From NCBI RefSeq assembly GCF_002999335.1, contig NW_020312752.1:124001-188000 (forward strand): a stretch of 64,000 bases of DNA, given 5' to 3'. Source of the DNA: Cyclospora cayetanensis. Taxonomy: Eukaryota; Apicomplexa; Conoidasida; Eucoccidiorida; Eimeriidae. Below are positions 23,766-34,469 of this stretch, piece by piece. Within the stretch, counting starts at the first letter, position 1, and each line of letters opens with the position of its first letter. The notes under the pieces were generated by a model. It did not search any database. It saw only the letters and a list, made by a program, of their open reading frames with translations, and was not told where the DNA came from. The translations under genes were made by a program, and so were the position numbers.

Positions 23766-26168
23766 TCAGTCGTCTGGAAGATTTCCCTCGTCGAAATCGT
23801 GCTTCCTGCGGGGCATGAAGGTTTGCTGCAGCTGCAACTGTCTAGATGCCTCCACAGGGTTGATGTTCGGCTTAATTTCAATTCCTCTAAAGATACTCTC
23901 GTGACCTCTCCCAGTCATGAACCCAGGCATTGTCTTCCTAACCGCCTGATTGGACAAAGTAAGCAGAGGTGCACATACAACAACGCACAGACCTTCATGC
24001 CCATACAAAATCACCAGACACGGAGAAAAGGTCCGCAGGCCCTTCCTAGCTCACAATCACCCAAAGGCCATATTCCCCTACCTGCTAAAATAGGCACAAA
24101 CAGAGGCGGTGCAAACACTACAGCTGGGAAACAAAACACTTCCATTCACCAGCATAGTCGCAAGCGAAGCGCAAAAATATGTACAATCTGCACAAAAGAA
24201 CAAATTCCTTTTTGCAACAACCTCGTCCTACGGACAGATGAGAGGTAGCTACGCACCTTCTTGTTGAACTGCTGCCACGACTTGGCGCTCTTTGCCAGCT
24301 GGTGTTCCGCTTCCTCCGTCTTCTGCTGCTGCTTGATGGCTTTGACCCTTCGCTTCTTACTGTTCTTCTGTGCCTCGGTGTCTGCAACATGCACGCGGAA
24401 AGGGCATCTGTTCACAAATCCCTAAGAACAAGATCTTCTTTCTAAAGGTGAGACAAAAGTATGTGCCCATATTCTGCGCGGCCTATCGGGTGTCAAATTC
24501 TACCTGTGGGCTTGGCAGCTAGATACTGTGGAATCCTATATCCACCAGGCGTGATAATATCATTGGCTCTCTTCTTGGGAGCTGCCTTCCTCGGGGCCCG
24601 CACTCTGTCCCCTGGGAGTTCTTCTTCGTTTTTATAGTCCGTGAAACGCACGCGAAAGCCGAATGGCATCGCGGCGATGATGGAGCAGTCATACCAACGC
24701 CTGACCACACACAGAGGGCGGAAAGCTTTGCATGCTTCGTTGCGATATTCTTCTAATTAGCTCTCTGTTACGCGATGAATGTTTTATCCACGCACGTTTT
24801 ATTCGTGCACTATGCGACTCTTAGCCTCTATACACTATACGTGATAGTAGGGTAAACCTAGAGGATGAGAAAAAAGGGCTGCCGCCATCAGCAGACATCT
24901 TTAAAGGCGAAGACAATCTATCGCTGAACACCTGCATGACAACAACCTTGCCCCTTCTGAAATCTAAACGACTTATTCAGATGAGAGGCTTCTCACCCAT
25001 CCCCTGAATAGATTGCTTGCGCTGCAGTACCAGCCGGGAAGTCGGTGGCTGACGCCTGAGGTAGCAGCACCACCTGCTGCAGCGGATACTCCTCTCTGTT
25101 GCCCCATCCAATAAAATCAACAACAACCCGTTCCCCTTCCTGAGGCAAGCAGTGTACAGACAAGGACATATTGGTACTTCTGGAAATACACCGCGGCCCC
25201 ATAACGACAGAGCAGCTTGCCCAGTAGCCCCCCCATACACAACAAATACGCATGCCCTGCAATTCGCCGAGCAAATCGTAGGACCGCCTAAATCATGACA
25301 ACCGAGGGCCTTTTACAGCATCGATAATTATGTACTGTCGTCGCATTCGCTGATCGAATGTGGCCACAAGAAAGCAAACTGTGAGCGTCTGTAGGGTTTG
25401 CCAGGGACCAAACACATACCTTTGGGTCCCGCTTGACCTCCACTATGGAAGCATAGTACCTCTTGCCTTCATATTCTGCTGAACAAGTCCTGCCTACAAG
25501 TGTGCCTCCTGCTGGTTCGTAGGCGGAAGCTGGAGGTGCGGGAGTCTCTGTGGGGCCCACAGGCTGCTCTCTTGCCACTGTGGCTGACGGTTGTGCTTCC
25601 TTTGGTGCCGTTGCTTCACTTGGTGCCAGTACTGCGGCCTGACTTTCAAGCACTTGCTGTTCCTGCTGCTGTTTGTACTCAACGAGATGCTTTGTTAGCT
25701 GAATCACCTCCTTGAGGTCCGCCCGCAGGCGCTGCAAGTCTTCAGTTTCTTCCTGCTTCAGTGCCTCTTCAACCTGCTGTAGCTGTTCCTCGTACAGCTT
25801 CTGCTTTCCCTAAAAGCAAAATCACCAAAGTGCATACCTACAAAAGGTGTTCGGTTGCTACAGATGAAGCGATGCAGCCTACAGACATGGTACTCGAAGC
25901 AACACAACACGCAGGGCACATATGCTAGGGTAGGAAAAGCCCACGCTCACTCTTGAGCAAGAACACTCCCAGGACACTTCCGTACAGCACATTAGCCACT
26001 ACAATCCCCAAATGGGTAACGGTAGCGGACTGGAAAGGCCAGCACAGCCTATTATGAAAAGGCAATATCCTGCCTCCTAAAGAAGAGGCTACATCGCTGC
26101 GAGCAGATGAGAAACCCGTGGACTTCACATACTTGAAGTTCCTCCAATGATTCCTCGAATTCGGCCAT
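23766..26168 (-). CDS. SPF30/SMNDC1-like splicing factor with two Tudor modules
   Basis: Nuclear spliceosome-assembly factor, related to SMN, whose Tudor domain binds methylarginine tails in the human protein. Exons: 26168-26133, 25809-25420, 25139-24997, 24700-24504, 24381-24257 and 23945-23766, giving 356 residues with clean phases and GT-AG sites. The start sits in AAAATGG and gives MAEFEESLEELQ. The N-terminal coiled coil (residues 10-60, LQQVEEAL and DLKEVIQLTKHLVE) matches SPF30 closely. A Gln/Ala/Pro linker precedes Tudor 1 at about 113-170 (KRYYASIVEV, then VVVDFIGWGNREEYPL). A second Tudor-like unit at about 183-235 (GRWYDCSIIAAM, then FRVRFTDYKNEEEL) is not in human SPF30. The Lys-rich C-terminal segment contains WQQFNKK (291-297), as in the human factor, then a terminal exon ending in NLPDD. 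It lies convergent to CK1. Confidence 0.9.
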
Positions 26169-27394
26169 TTTCCCTTAGGGGTGATTTCAGCGATTGCGGA
26201 ACGAACGAGGTTGTAATCCCAAGGAGCGCTGCTGTCAGCAAATTCGAGCTCAAATGTCATGCACGCTTCTTCGAAATTGGTTGCTAAAGTCGAATCGCCA
26301 ATTTAAAGAGTGGGAATCATTCTCATGACCACTCCAGTGTACAGAGCATGCTATGCATGATCAGGATCATGTGGAAAGTTTGCTGTTCCATAAGGAACTG
26401 GTCATTCCCTTCTAGCTATTTCACCTTAATAGAAGCCATGAGTGTAAACTCATCAGACAGAGACCGTCCAATTGTCAGGTATGCTAATGGCAATGCATCG
26501 GCAGCGATGGGCGAAGCCCCAGACAGGTTGGGCTAAAAGCCTCTTAATCGAGGCCAGATATAGGCATTAATTCCTTTTTAAAAACATTCAAGCTTTAAGT
26601 TGAGCATATAAAGCGAATTAGAGACATGGTCCAAAGCATAGCTTCGCATGCACTCGTTCGGGTAGCACGGGTAGCGGTCCCCAAGGGAAAAGTATGCGCG
26701 TGGCGCCTAATCTGGATTCCCTTACAACCAAGTACCGAGTTCTTTGGGTAAGTCATGCCTTACGATGAATGCCAACGTAATGCTGTGCAGCAGAGACAAA
26801 GGAGATAGCCCAGGACCTCAGCTTCTTCACTGGCACAATAAAATGGGGCTTTTTGCGCCAAGCACCAGTTTTATTCTCCCCACAGTATTATAGCTCCAGT
26901 GGCCGAACTTGATGCCCATCCAGTCTTGTAGGCTCGGACAGTGGGGAGAAAAGTTCCCCTATGTGCTGCCATACACAAGCTTATCAAGTGCTGCCTCTTT
27001 GTTCACTGCATAATGCGCTGTCGAAGAGTTGAATATAGCAATGTGAACACCGCTTCAGTGATGTGCAGCACAGTTATGGGCCAAGAGAGCTTCAACAAAC
27101 CAGTGCAGTCCCCAAAATGGGCTAAGAACCAAGCAGAATAACCTCCATGGGAGAGATTCTAAATGCCCAAATTTTTGGTGAAGGCAGTGTACCAATGGTA
27201 GAACATGCCTCGAATCGTGGTGGAATTACTGCACAAATGGATGGCGATGCGGGCATAGCTTGTGTAACGATCCATAAGGGTCTCCGGAAGAGACGTACTC
27301 CTCCATATCCAATTCACACTTTAAAAACTATGAATCCTTATCCAAAAGGCTCCTTCATTCTGCTGGGTCGTACCTCTCAGAGTTACCTACGCTA
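26169..27394. other. Intergenic upstream of the SPF30-like gene
   Basis: No gene is supported. The proximal part should contain the promoter of the SPF30-like gene. A plus ORF at 27147-27476 runs into LTR-like sequence and has no recognisable product. Confidence 0.4.
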
Positions 27395-27599
27395 CAGGAG
27401 TGGCACAGCTAGAGTACCTATAGCTGCATCCTCTAAGCACTCCGAACAGTACCGGCTAGCTGCCTACGGTGTCTAGCGTCACACAGAAAACATTTCATCG
27501 TGTTGTATTAAGCTAATAGTAATCTACAAGAAACAACATGTACCACCGGGGAAAACACTTTGCTAACACTTGACTGATTCTAAGTTAAATAGAGCTAAT
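27395..27599 (+). repeat. LTR-like repeat, partial copy 4
   Basis: TAGCTGCATCCTCTAAGCACTCC near 27420 followed by TATTAAGC and an AT-rich stretch with TTCTAAGTTAAATA repeats the family order. The middle section is diverged. The R2 copy begins immediately afterwards on the other strand. Confidence 0.35.
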
Positions 27600-28330
27600 G
27601 TGGAGAGAAGCTTTATGCAGTTTACATCTGCCTTTCCTATTTCAAAAGCAAGCCCTCGTCTGTCGTACCTGTCCGTCAAGACCAATTCTATGCGGGACAG
27701 TGTAAGACTTCCCGCCATATTGCCAGTACCCAGGTAGGTAAAAGTGCAAAAACAGCGCAATGGAGAAAGCGCAAGTGTGTGAATCAACGCTTGAAGTCGA
27801 ATCGAATGGAACACAGGCACGTACACTATTAAGCAACTAGCGAAGAACCAGACCAGCCCAACCACAGTGGCGCAATACCTTACCGTTGTCGAAGCCCTGG
27901 AATTCGTGGGCCTCCGGTAACAAGAAAACAGGAGTCAGAAAATACATGCGAACGATTTCCGAGTTCCCACTAGTTCAGCAATGCCTCCGCGTTCTGGAGT
28001 GCAGCAATGCCTGCATGCAAATACAGGCTGAGCATGCAGCATCTTCGTGTCCAAGCCTCACAAGAGGTACAAGAATAAAGTAGTAAAACCATGCCTGAGG
28101 TTTCCTGATCGCACATCGAAGAGTAGAGAAAATCTTCAGGGAAGTTATCACCAACAACCTTTCAAGTGATTCCGATGGTATGGGGAGCTATTTCAGGCAG
28201 AGCGTGGCCTGAGGAAGGACAAATACTAAAGAACAGAAGGGATACCGTCCATGGCGGTTACCTTCGTTAACAAATGAGATTCACAAAATTCTCCCTCAGG
28301 CAAGGGAGCCCGCAGCTGCCCCTCCATCAA
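27600..28330 (-). repeat. R2 interspersed repeat, copy 2
   Basis: The stretch shares words and spacing with the copies at 10.3-11.15 kb and 33.4-34.06 kb. Examples are GTCAAGACCAATTCTA...GGGACAG near 27675, GTTGTCGAAGCCCTGGAAT...TGGGCCTCC near 27890, CACTAGTTCAGCAATGCC near 27968, and ATGCAAATACAGGCTGAGC near 28014. The minus strand is interrupted, with no open frame like that of copy 1, so it is a decayed copy. Confidence 0.5.
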
Positions 28331-28579
28331 ACACAACGGCTGGCATTTCCCAATGCATTTTATCAACAACTCCCGTCTAGTGGATCCTTGGCTTTCGACA
28401 TATTGAGCACTTTCTGTTGTATTCTTACGTCGAACTACGCTGTGCTACCATATCTAACGCTATATCAAAAAATTTCCGGAGGGCGAAATGTAGCTCTGGA
28501 CTGGATGAAAACTTACTCGAGTAATGCTGAGTGGCTTCAGGAGAACTTTCGAGCACTTCAACCATTTACAACTCCTTAC

Positions 28580-28730
28580 ATATAATTCTTGGCGCATACG
28601 CACAAACATTGTGTCATGCCGCATTGTGCTGACAACACTCTGCGACAAATAATAAATATGAGCCGACACACCAATCAGTCAATTCTTTAATAGCCTGAGC
28701 TAGCTATAACTAATGCAGTCAAAGGTGTAT
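28580..28730 (+). repeat. LTR-like repeat, 3' half, copy 5
   Basis: GCGCATACGCACAAACATTG, then a TGTGCTGACAACACTCTGC block, AATAAATATGAGCC and CAATCAGTCAATTCTT match, in order, the reverse complement of 34150-34350. This is the best pairwise match I can see within the family, so these two may be a recent subfamily. Confidence 0.45.
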
Positions 28731-31120
28731 TGAAATGTGGCTTTACCGCAAAAAAATTCTGGTACCATGTGGGGCGGAATTTGCCATTTGCGAGCTTACA
28801 CCCTTTCATCCTTAGACCCTGGTTGTTATGTTCGGTAGCAAAAGCTGGTAGTAGCATATCGGCATGCGCTTGTTTTTATATTCGCTTATTGAGTGCACTT
28901 AGAGCGCACTAGTCCAAATGTGAAAGGCGGGCGTGGCTTGAGGTCCCGGAGAGGAATCTGCGGAATCTCGCAAGGGGCTTGCAATGGTACCTTCCCTTCA
29001 ATTTTATTTTAAAGGCCATGCAAAAGAATGATATTTGGACGGAAAATAGTATCAATCACTGATCCCAAGCCACATGATGTGTGTGCCCGTTTTGTGTATT
29101 GGCACAGTGGATCTTCGCGGGGGGTTAGGCTGAGGAGAGGGAGATAGCTTACCTAAAGGGTCCACCACCCAGTAAGCATGCGGAATTTCTGATGATGGGA
29201 AGAGCACGGCGTGTACAGGTAGTTCAAGCTATTTGTGTTGCAGTGTGATTTGTCCTTAGTTATCAAGCTTTGAGCCTCCACATATTCTTGTAGCAGATCT
29301 GGGTATACACTGGCAGAAAAATTACAACAAGCTATTTGACTGCACATTCTAGAGGTATTGACCACATGTTTGAGCTGCTCTTGCCTTTTACTCAATGCAG
29401 AGCGCGATTAGCTTTACACTTCAAGAATATACGCTGTCTGCCCCATAGCTTCATTGCCATTTGCTACTGCCTGCGAATATTAACAGTGCTTGAAAGGCGC
29501 AACTATTTACACCTCTGCTGTGCTTGTACCCGTAAGCAGGGAACCTACAGGACAAGGACAGTTGAGAGCGGGGAAGCGTTTGTGGTCTAGTTCCTGGAAT
29601 TCCTCGTTGCCATCGGGATTTCCCGGGGTTGATTTCTCGCAGACGCGCGTTTGGCACCACAATTAAATCCAAAACTTGTCACAGCATGGTGCGGAGGGCC
29701 TCACCTCATCATTAATGCCACGCGACAAGTAATGCGCTCCACTGCTTCTGAAGCTGCCCTTAGCCTATTATGTAAGTGTTCAGGTAACTAGTGGAACATA
29801 CCGATACTCTTTTCCAGTACGAGTTGTCTCGTAATTTTATGATGAACTGACAAAATATGGAGGAGCAGTCTCCCCTTCTTGCGGGGACTGCAGCACTTTG
29901 GACGGTGCAGACATTCCGGTCATGCCTTCGATTATGTCAAGCTTGAATCGTGATGACAGGTATTTACCAATCTTTCATTGACTATTCACATGCTCAGCAC
30001 TTATTGAATAAATATTAACGCACGATAATTCCTCGGCAAACTATTGATGAAGGCATGCACCGTGGCCTCCACAAAGGCTTACAAAAATAACTTTCAAGCT
30101 TCTACGGAAAAAGAATGTAGCTTGCTCCCTATTCTAGACAGAAATGTCTTTGCGAACAGTGGTTGCCGGCCACGCGCTCTCGCCAGCGCCGGCATTCTTG
30201 CTTGCGAATCGTCACTTCCCAGTGATTGTTTGCGTGTGCATCGTGGATCTGACATTCTGATTTAGTTGGCGAAACATGTTCTCTGGGATATAGTTGCATG
30301 CAGGACACGTCGTGAAAAGCCTGTTTGATGTGGCGCGAATTCGCCTCACCTCTATTTTCTGTTCGCCTTATTCCAATTCACTTTGATGTGCCCGTGCTGA
30401 CTGCTCGGAGTGCCCATGAATTTGGCTAGACTGCTTTGATTGGCTCTCACACAGTCCTCATCATTTGACATCTGTAGCTTGGCATAAGGCGGCACGCATT
30501 CACTGTTTCCCATTTCGTAACAGGAAACGTATCCTCGCATATCCTGAATGCTTTGCAACTTACCCAGTAAATTGTGACCTATGTTTCCGAAAAGAGAGCT
30601 GCCTCTATCAGAAAAGCCTTGCTGTGGCCCTTTGAGCATTTTTGTGAATCTACTGTCGTCGATAAACATTACCGACTTTTCCCTCGATTCTCCCTCTATA
30701 TACACCTATTCGGCTGCCTCAGTCAGCAGCAATCCTCTGGTTGTAATAATAATGTTTTCTGTCAATGAAAAAGCATTCATATCTGGCCATTCTCACCAGT
30801 ATGCACCAAAGACTAACCAGCACACCACACACGAGGACAGGCGCGGTCACTCCCCTGCCGCTTTTCCGCCCGGCAGTCCCTATTGCAAGGTGGATCTCTT
30901 CTGCTTTTGACGCACTTATGATTTAATTGATTAGTGATTCTTTGCTCGAAGATAGCAACCTTTCCCTCGTTTTGCACTAGAAGGACATCTGTGTCGCAGC
31001 CTTCCTGCTGCCTCCCGGTCTCGAGCTGGCTCATATGTATGGACGAGTCCCGCCTACTCTTGGTGGAAAAATCTGACTTCTTTCAAATTTGTGTGCATTT
31101 TGCCTCTTTGTAACTAAACC
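28731..31120. other. Intergenic, no gene seen
   Basis: Short ORFs only. A minus frame at 29451-29672 and another at 30352-30705 have no family likeness. Given its neighbours, this is probably old repeat DNA. Confidence 0.4.
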
Positions 31121-31312
31121 ATGGTGGCACCAGCGAGAAGAGGCTCCAAAAACAAAGACTTGCCCGGGAAACACGCCTCGTCTGCGGAAAAGAGCGAGGC
31201 CACTGCCGAGCCGCGGAAGTCCACTTCAAGCAGGATGGGGGATAGGAAGGGTGATGCCAGTGCCAGCAAAGGCAGTGAAGGACAGGGACACTCTACGAGG
31301 AAGAAAAAATGA
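31121..31312 (+). CDS. Small basic protein candidate, 63 codons
   Basis: The ATG lies in ACCATGG, a strong eukaryotic start context, and the frame closes at TGA 31310-31312. The product is rich in Lys, Ser, Gly and Ala (SKNKDLPGKHASS, ending STRKKK), hydrophilic and apparently unstructured, with no Cys or domain. It might be a small nuclear protein, a terminal exon, or chance. There is no family match that I know of. Confidence 0.25.
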   Translation: MVAPARRGSKNKDLPGKHASSAEKSEATAEPRKSTSSRMGDRKGDASASKGSEGQGHSTRKKK

Positions 31313-33369
31313 TTGAGATTTTGGTGTATCAATCCACTTCACCGGTGTGGGCTATTCCCGTATCTTGCTTGACGGAACTACCTAGGGGCGGTTCCACCGT
31401 TAATGTTACCTGCATGGTCTGTTGTGTCCCGTAACGACCTCTGATCTGGTTACCAGTGATATGTGATGTGTTATTGCGCGAAGCGAATAGAGGTGCCCTC
31501 TCCGGTGAGATGGTTCCTGAATACACGGGAAGTGACACCCCGTATTACCTCCTGCCCTTGTCCGTCTCAATCCGTCGTAACCTACGTACGACTGTTAAAA
31601 TGATTTGGCACCAGCCTGGCGATAGAGTGTGCGATCTCAGGCAGTAGTGACGCCACAATTTTATACTTAGCTCTGTACGCGTTGCAGCCATATCGCACTG
31701 GGCGGGTCAATTGCTGCCCATTTTTGTCGGTTTTTTTCGACTTTGGGCAACAGACTATAGTGAAGTACTGCGACATAATGCATATTTCAATTTGATTGGG
31801 AACGAGTATGGCCATGAAGCGCGACTCCGTAGGGTTGTGTAACCGCAAATGCGGGCCCGGGGATGGAGTGGCTACACAGTTTTTGCAAGGCCAGTAGGTC
31901 ATAGGAACATATTCTACAGTTTCTGAAGTCTCAGGTCGGACCTCTTGAGGTATTGGACCCCAAGATCAGGCTCTTAAACTGACTTCAAATTAAATCATGA
32001 GTTACAAAGCATTATGCTGACCTACATGATTGCAAAGGAGCCATCAGACAGTTCCGTGGTCATTAAAGGCTGCTTGAAATGATTTAGCAATTATATTGTA
32101 CATGGATTGCTGGCAGCGTATATTTGTGTACGTATTGACATGTGCAGAAGTACTGCATTTGATATGCGGATTTTTGGGGAGCTCAACCCATTTGGACACG
32201 AAGTGTGCTATCATGTTAAGATTAGCGGTACTGCAGAGACAAAGTTATAGGTCAACTTTTGAGTACAGGGAACAAATCCCACAACAAGTCACTATTCCGT
32301 TTCATTGTAGCTCGAAGAAATTACTAGCACCATGATGGGCATTTGGTTGAGCGTGCGTAGAGACATGAAGGTCGGCACGTGCTTTTTTGTTGCAGTGTTG
32401 ACTCAGTGAGCGTGGCGTGAACACCTAGACACCCAGCTGACGGGCTGGTATTAGCATTGCTTCTTTCTACAGGGATGGATTCCACCGTATCTCTCTCTTC
32501 GTCTCACGGTAGCCTCAATATGGGCATGTGGGTAGACAGCTCAACCAACCCAATCTGCCACAGTTGCATAGCCTTACTTAACACCTAGCACAGGAATAGC
32601 GCATGGTTTGTTCTCATCTCAAAGTTCATGGTGTTGGGACATTGCATACAATCGGAGCAAAGTGGCAGTGCCGTCGATTGCACGACAGCCAATTGTAGTG
32701 CTCCACTATGGGTTTTCACAGAGGGCACTTACCCCCAAGACGATTACAAGATTCACGGAAAAGTCATAGAATCTAGCTAAGAAAGCTTTCCTCCTCTCTG
32801 GCCTTCCCCCTATAACAGGCTAAGCTCCACTTCGCTGATTTTTACTACACCAGTTATATTATACTACGAATTTAAAAATAGTCTAATGTTTGGTTTGGCT
32901 GTTTTATATTATTGCTGGCGAACAGCGTTATATCAATACCGCAAGGATCAACGCCATGTGCCTGTATGCTAGTGGATATGTACAGCTAGCTAAAGATGCC
33001 CGGATCGCTAAGTTGGCGCAGCGTTGCTCCTTAGCTGCCACTCTCCTCTCATGCTGGAACACGTGGGGTAATGCTTCATCTAGGGTTTTCGAAAGAACGT
33101 ACTTCAAATCCCAATATAAGGTGTGAAACAAACATCCTTACACAGCTTTCCTGGCCCTAAGCCCTCACCCCTCAAGCACGCCAAGTATGGAAACTCAGCT
33201 GCACCTAGGAAACCACGACGCACAGTTATACAGCATTGATTTCTTTCGTATTTAACAAAAAGCACTATGCAACAAAATGTATATACAAACCGCCAGCGAT
33301 AGAGCTTAATTGTGCATTTATGTAGCAAAAAGTAATTAAGTGTAGCGCCACCGATTACATTTGCCCCCG
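31313..33369. other. Intergenic, no supported gene
   Basis: A plus frame at 31456-31647 (63 codons, with YTGSDTPYYLLPL) and an opposing minus frame at 31582-31902 overlap each other. Neither is recognisable. The rest is AT-rich with only short ORFs. Confidence 0.4.
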
Positions 33370-34060
33370 CCCCCCTATTAAAAGCAAATGCCCTCGTCTA
33401 CCTTACCAGACCTTTGAGACAGACTACGCGAAGGAAAATCTGAGCTTCCACCCCACTCCCGAGGTAGGCAGATAAGCAAATACGTGCAAATGAGAAAGCG
33501 CACGCATGTAGAGCAACCTGCAAAGAGAGATAGGAGACAAGAGAAAAGACGTACGCTGGCCAGTAGTGAACAGGGGACCGAACCAACACGATCCCGGCGG
33601 CGCAAAGGCTTGCTGTCGTCGAGGCGCTGAAATGTGTGAGCCTCCTGCAACGCAAGCACAGAAGACAAGTAAAATCTGTGAAAGGGATGAAAATTACGCT
33701 CTTTCCAGCAATACGTCAGTCCCTCGTAGAGCAATATTTCCATTCCAGTACAACCGATGTGTGCAGCATGGGCGATTGCCAAGGACGACACAAGGCATAA
33801 GCAGGAACGTGGAGACTAGAAACATGAGGGTACCTGTGGACAAATCCCACTGTATAGAACATAGTTACAATAATAGCCAGCATCTTTTCAACCAATAAGC
33901 AAAGATAGGGACCTGTATTTGAGGTGCAGAACACACGAAAGGTAAGGACACTTACCGTAAAACACGAGAAGTTCCGACTGTGGCAACAAGTTTTCCGAAG
34001 CAAGCAGAGCTACAACTTCTCCTGCAAGCAGAGGGCCTTCTAATAGCTTTTTCGTAAGCA
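33370..34060 (-). repeat. R2 interspersed repeat, copy 3
   Basis: The stretch matches copies 1 and 2 in order: a CTCGTCTACCTTACCAGACC word, an ACCCCACTCCCGAGGTAGGCA-like word, GGACCGAACCAACACGATC...GGCTTGCTGTCGTCGAGGCGC, then GTGTGAGCCTCC. Copy 1 reads GGACCAACCAACACGACC...CAGCTTGCTGTGTTCGAAGTGC at the same position. Frames are broken. Confidence 0.5.
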
Positions 34061-34149
34061 ACTGAGGCTGATGCTCCTTATTCGATTTAAGTATAAACTC
34101 CCTTCAGAGTGGCCTCGGCGGTAGCGGGCATAGCCGCACAATAACACTT

Positions 34150-34350
34150 TCGTGTACACTAGTTGTAGTTTGCCCAGACTTTTCGAGAATTGACTGATTG
34201 TTATATTGGCTTGCATATTTTATTTGCTGCAGAGTTGTGTTAGCACATTGTGGCATGGCACAATGTTTTCTGCATGTGCGCTAGAAGCTATATTTAAAGA
34301 GTTGTAAATGCTGGGAGTGCGCGAAGGGTGCAGCTAATTACACTCATGAT
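34150..34350 (-). repeat. LTR-like repeat, inverted copy 6
   Basis: Read on the minus strand it gives AGCTGCACCCTTCGCGCAC, CCCAGCATTTACA, TAGCGCACATGC, AACATTGTGCCATGCC, AATAAAATATGC and CAATCAGTCAATTCTC. These are all family words in family order. It sits just upstream of retroelement remnant C but in the opposite orientation, so it is probably a separate insertion. Confidence 0.48.
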
Positions 34351-34469
34351 GTCCGTCTCCTCTCATTTTGGGGATTCCAATGCATGGATAGGGGAAGAAC
34401 GGAGTTCTTTTAAAATCACTGAATAACCTTTAAGTAAGTATTTAACAGATCAAGAGTACGCGTCTCCTT

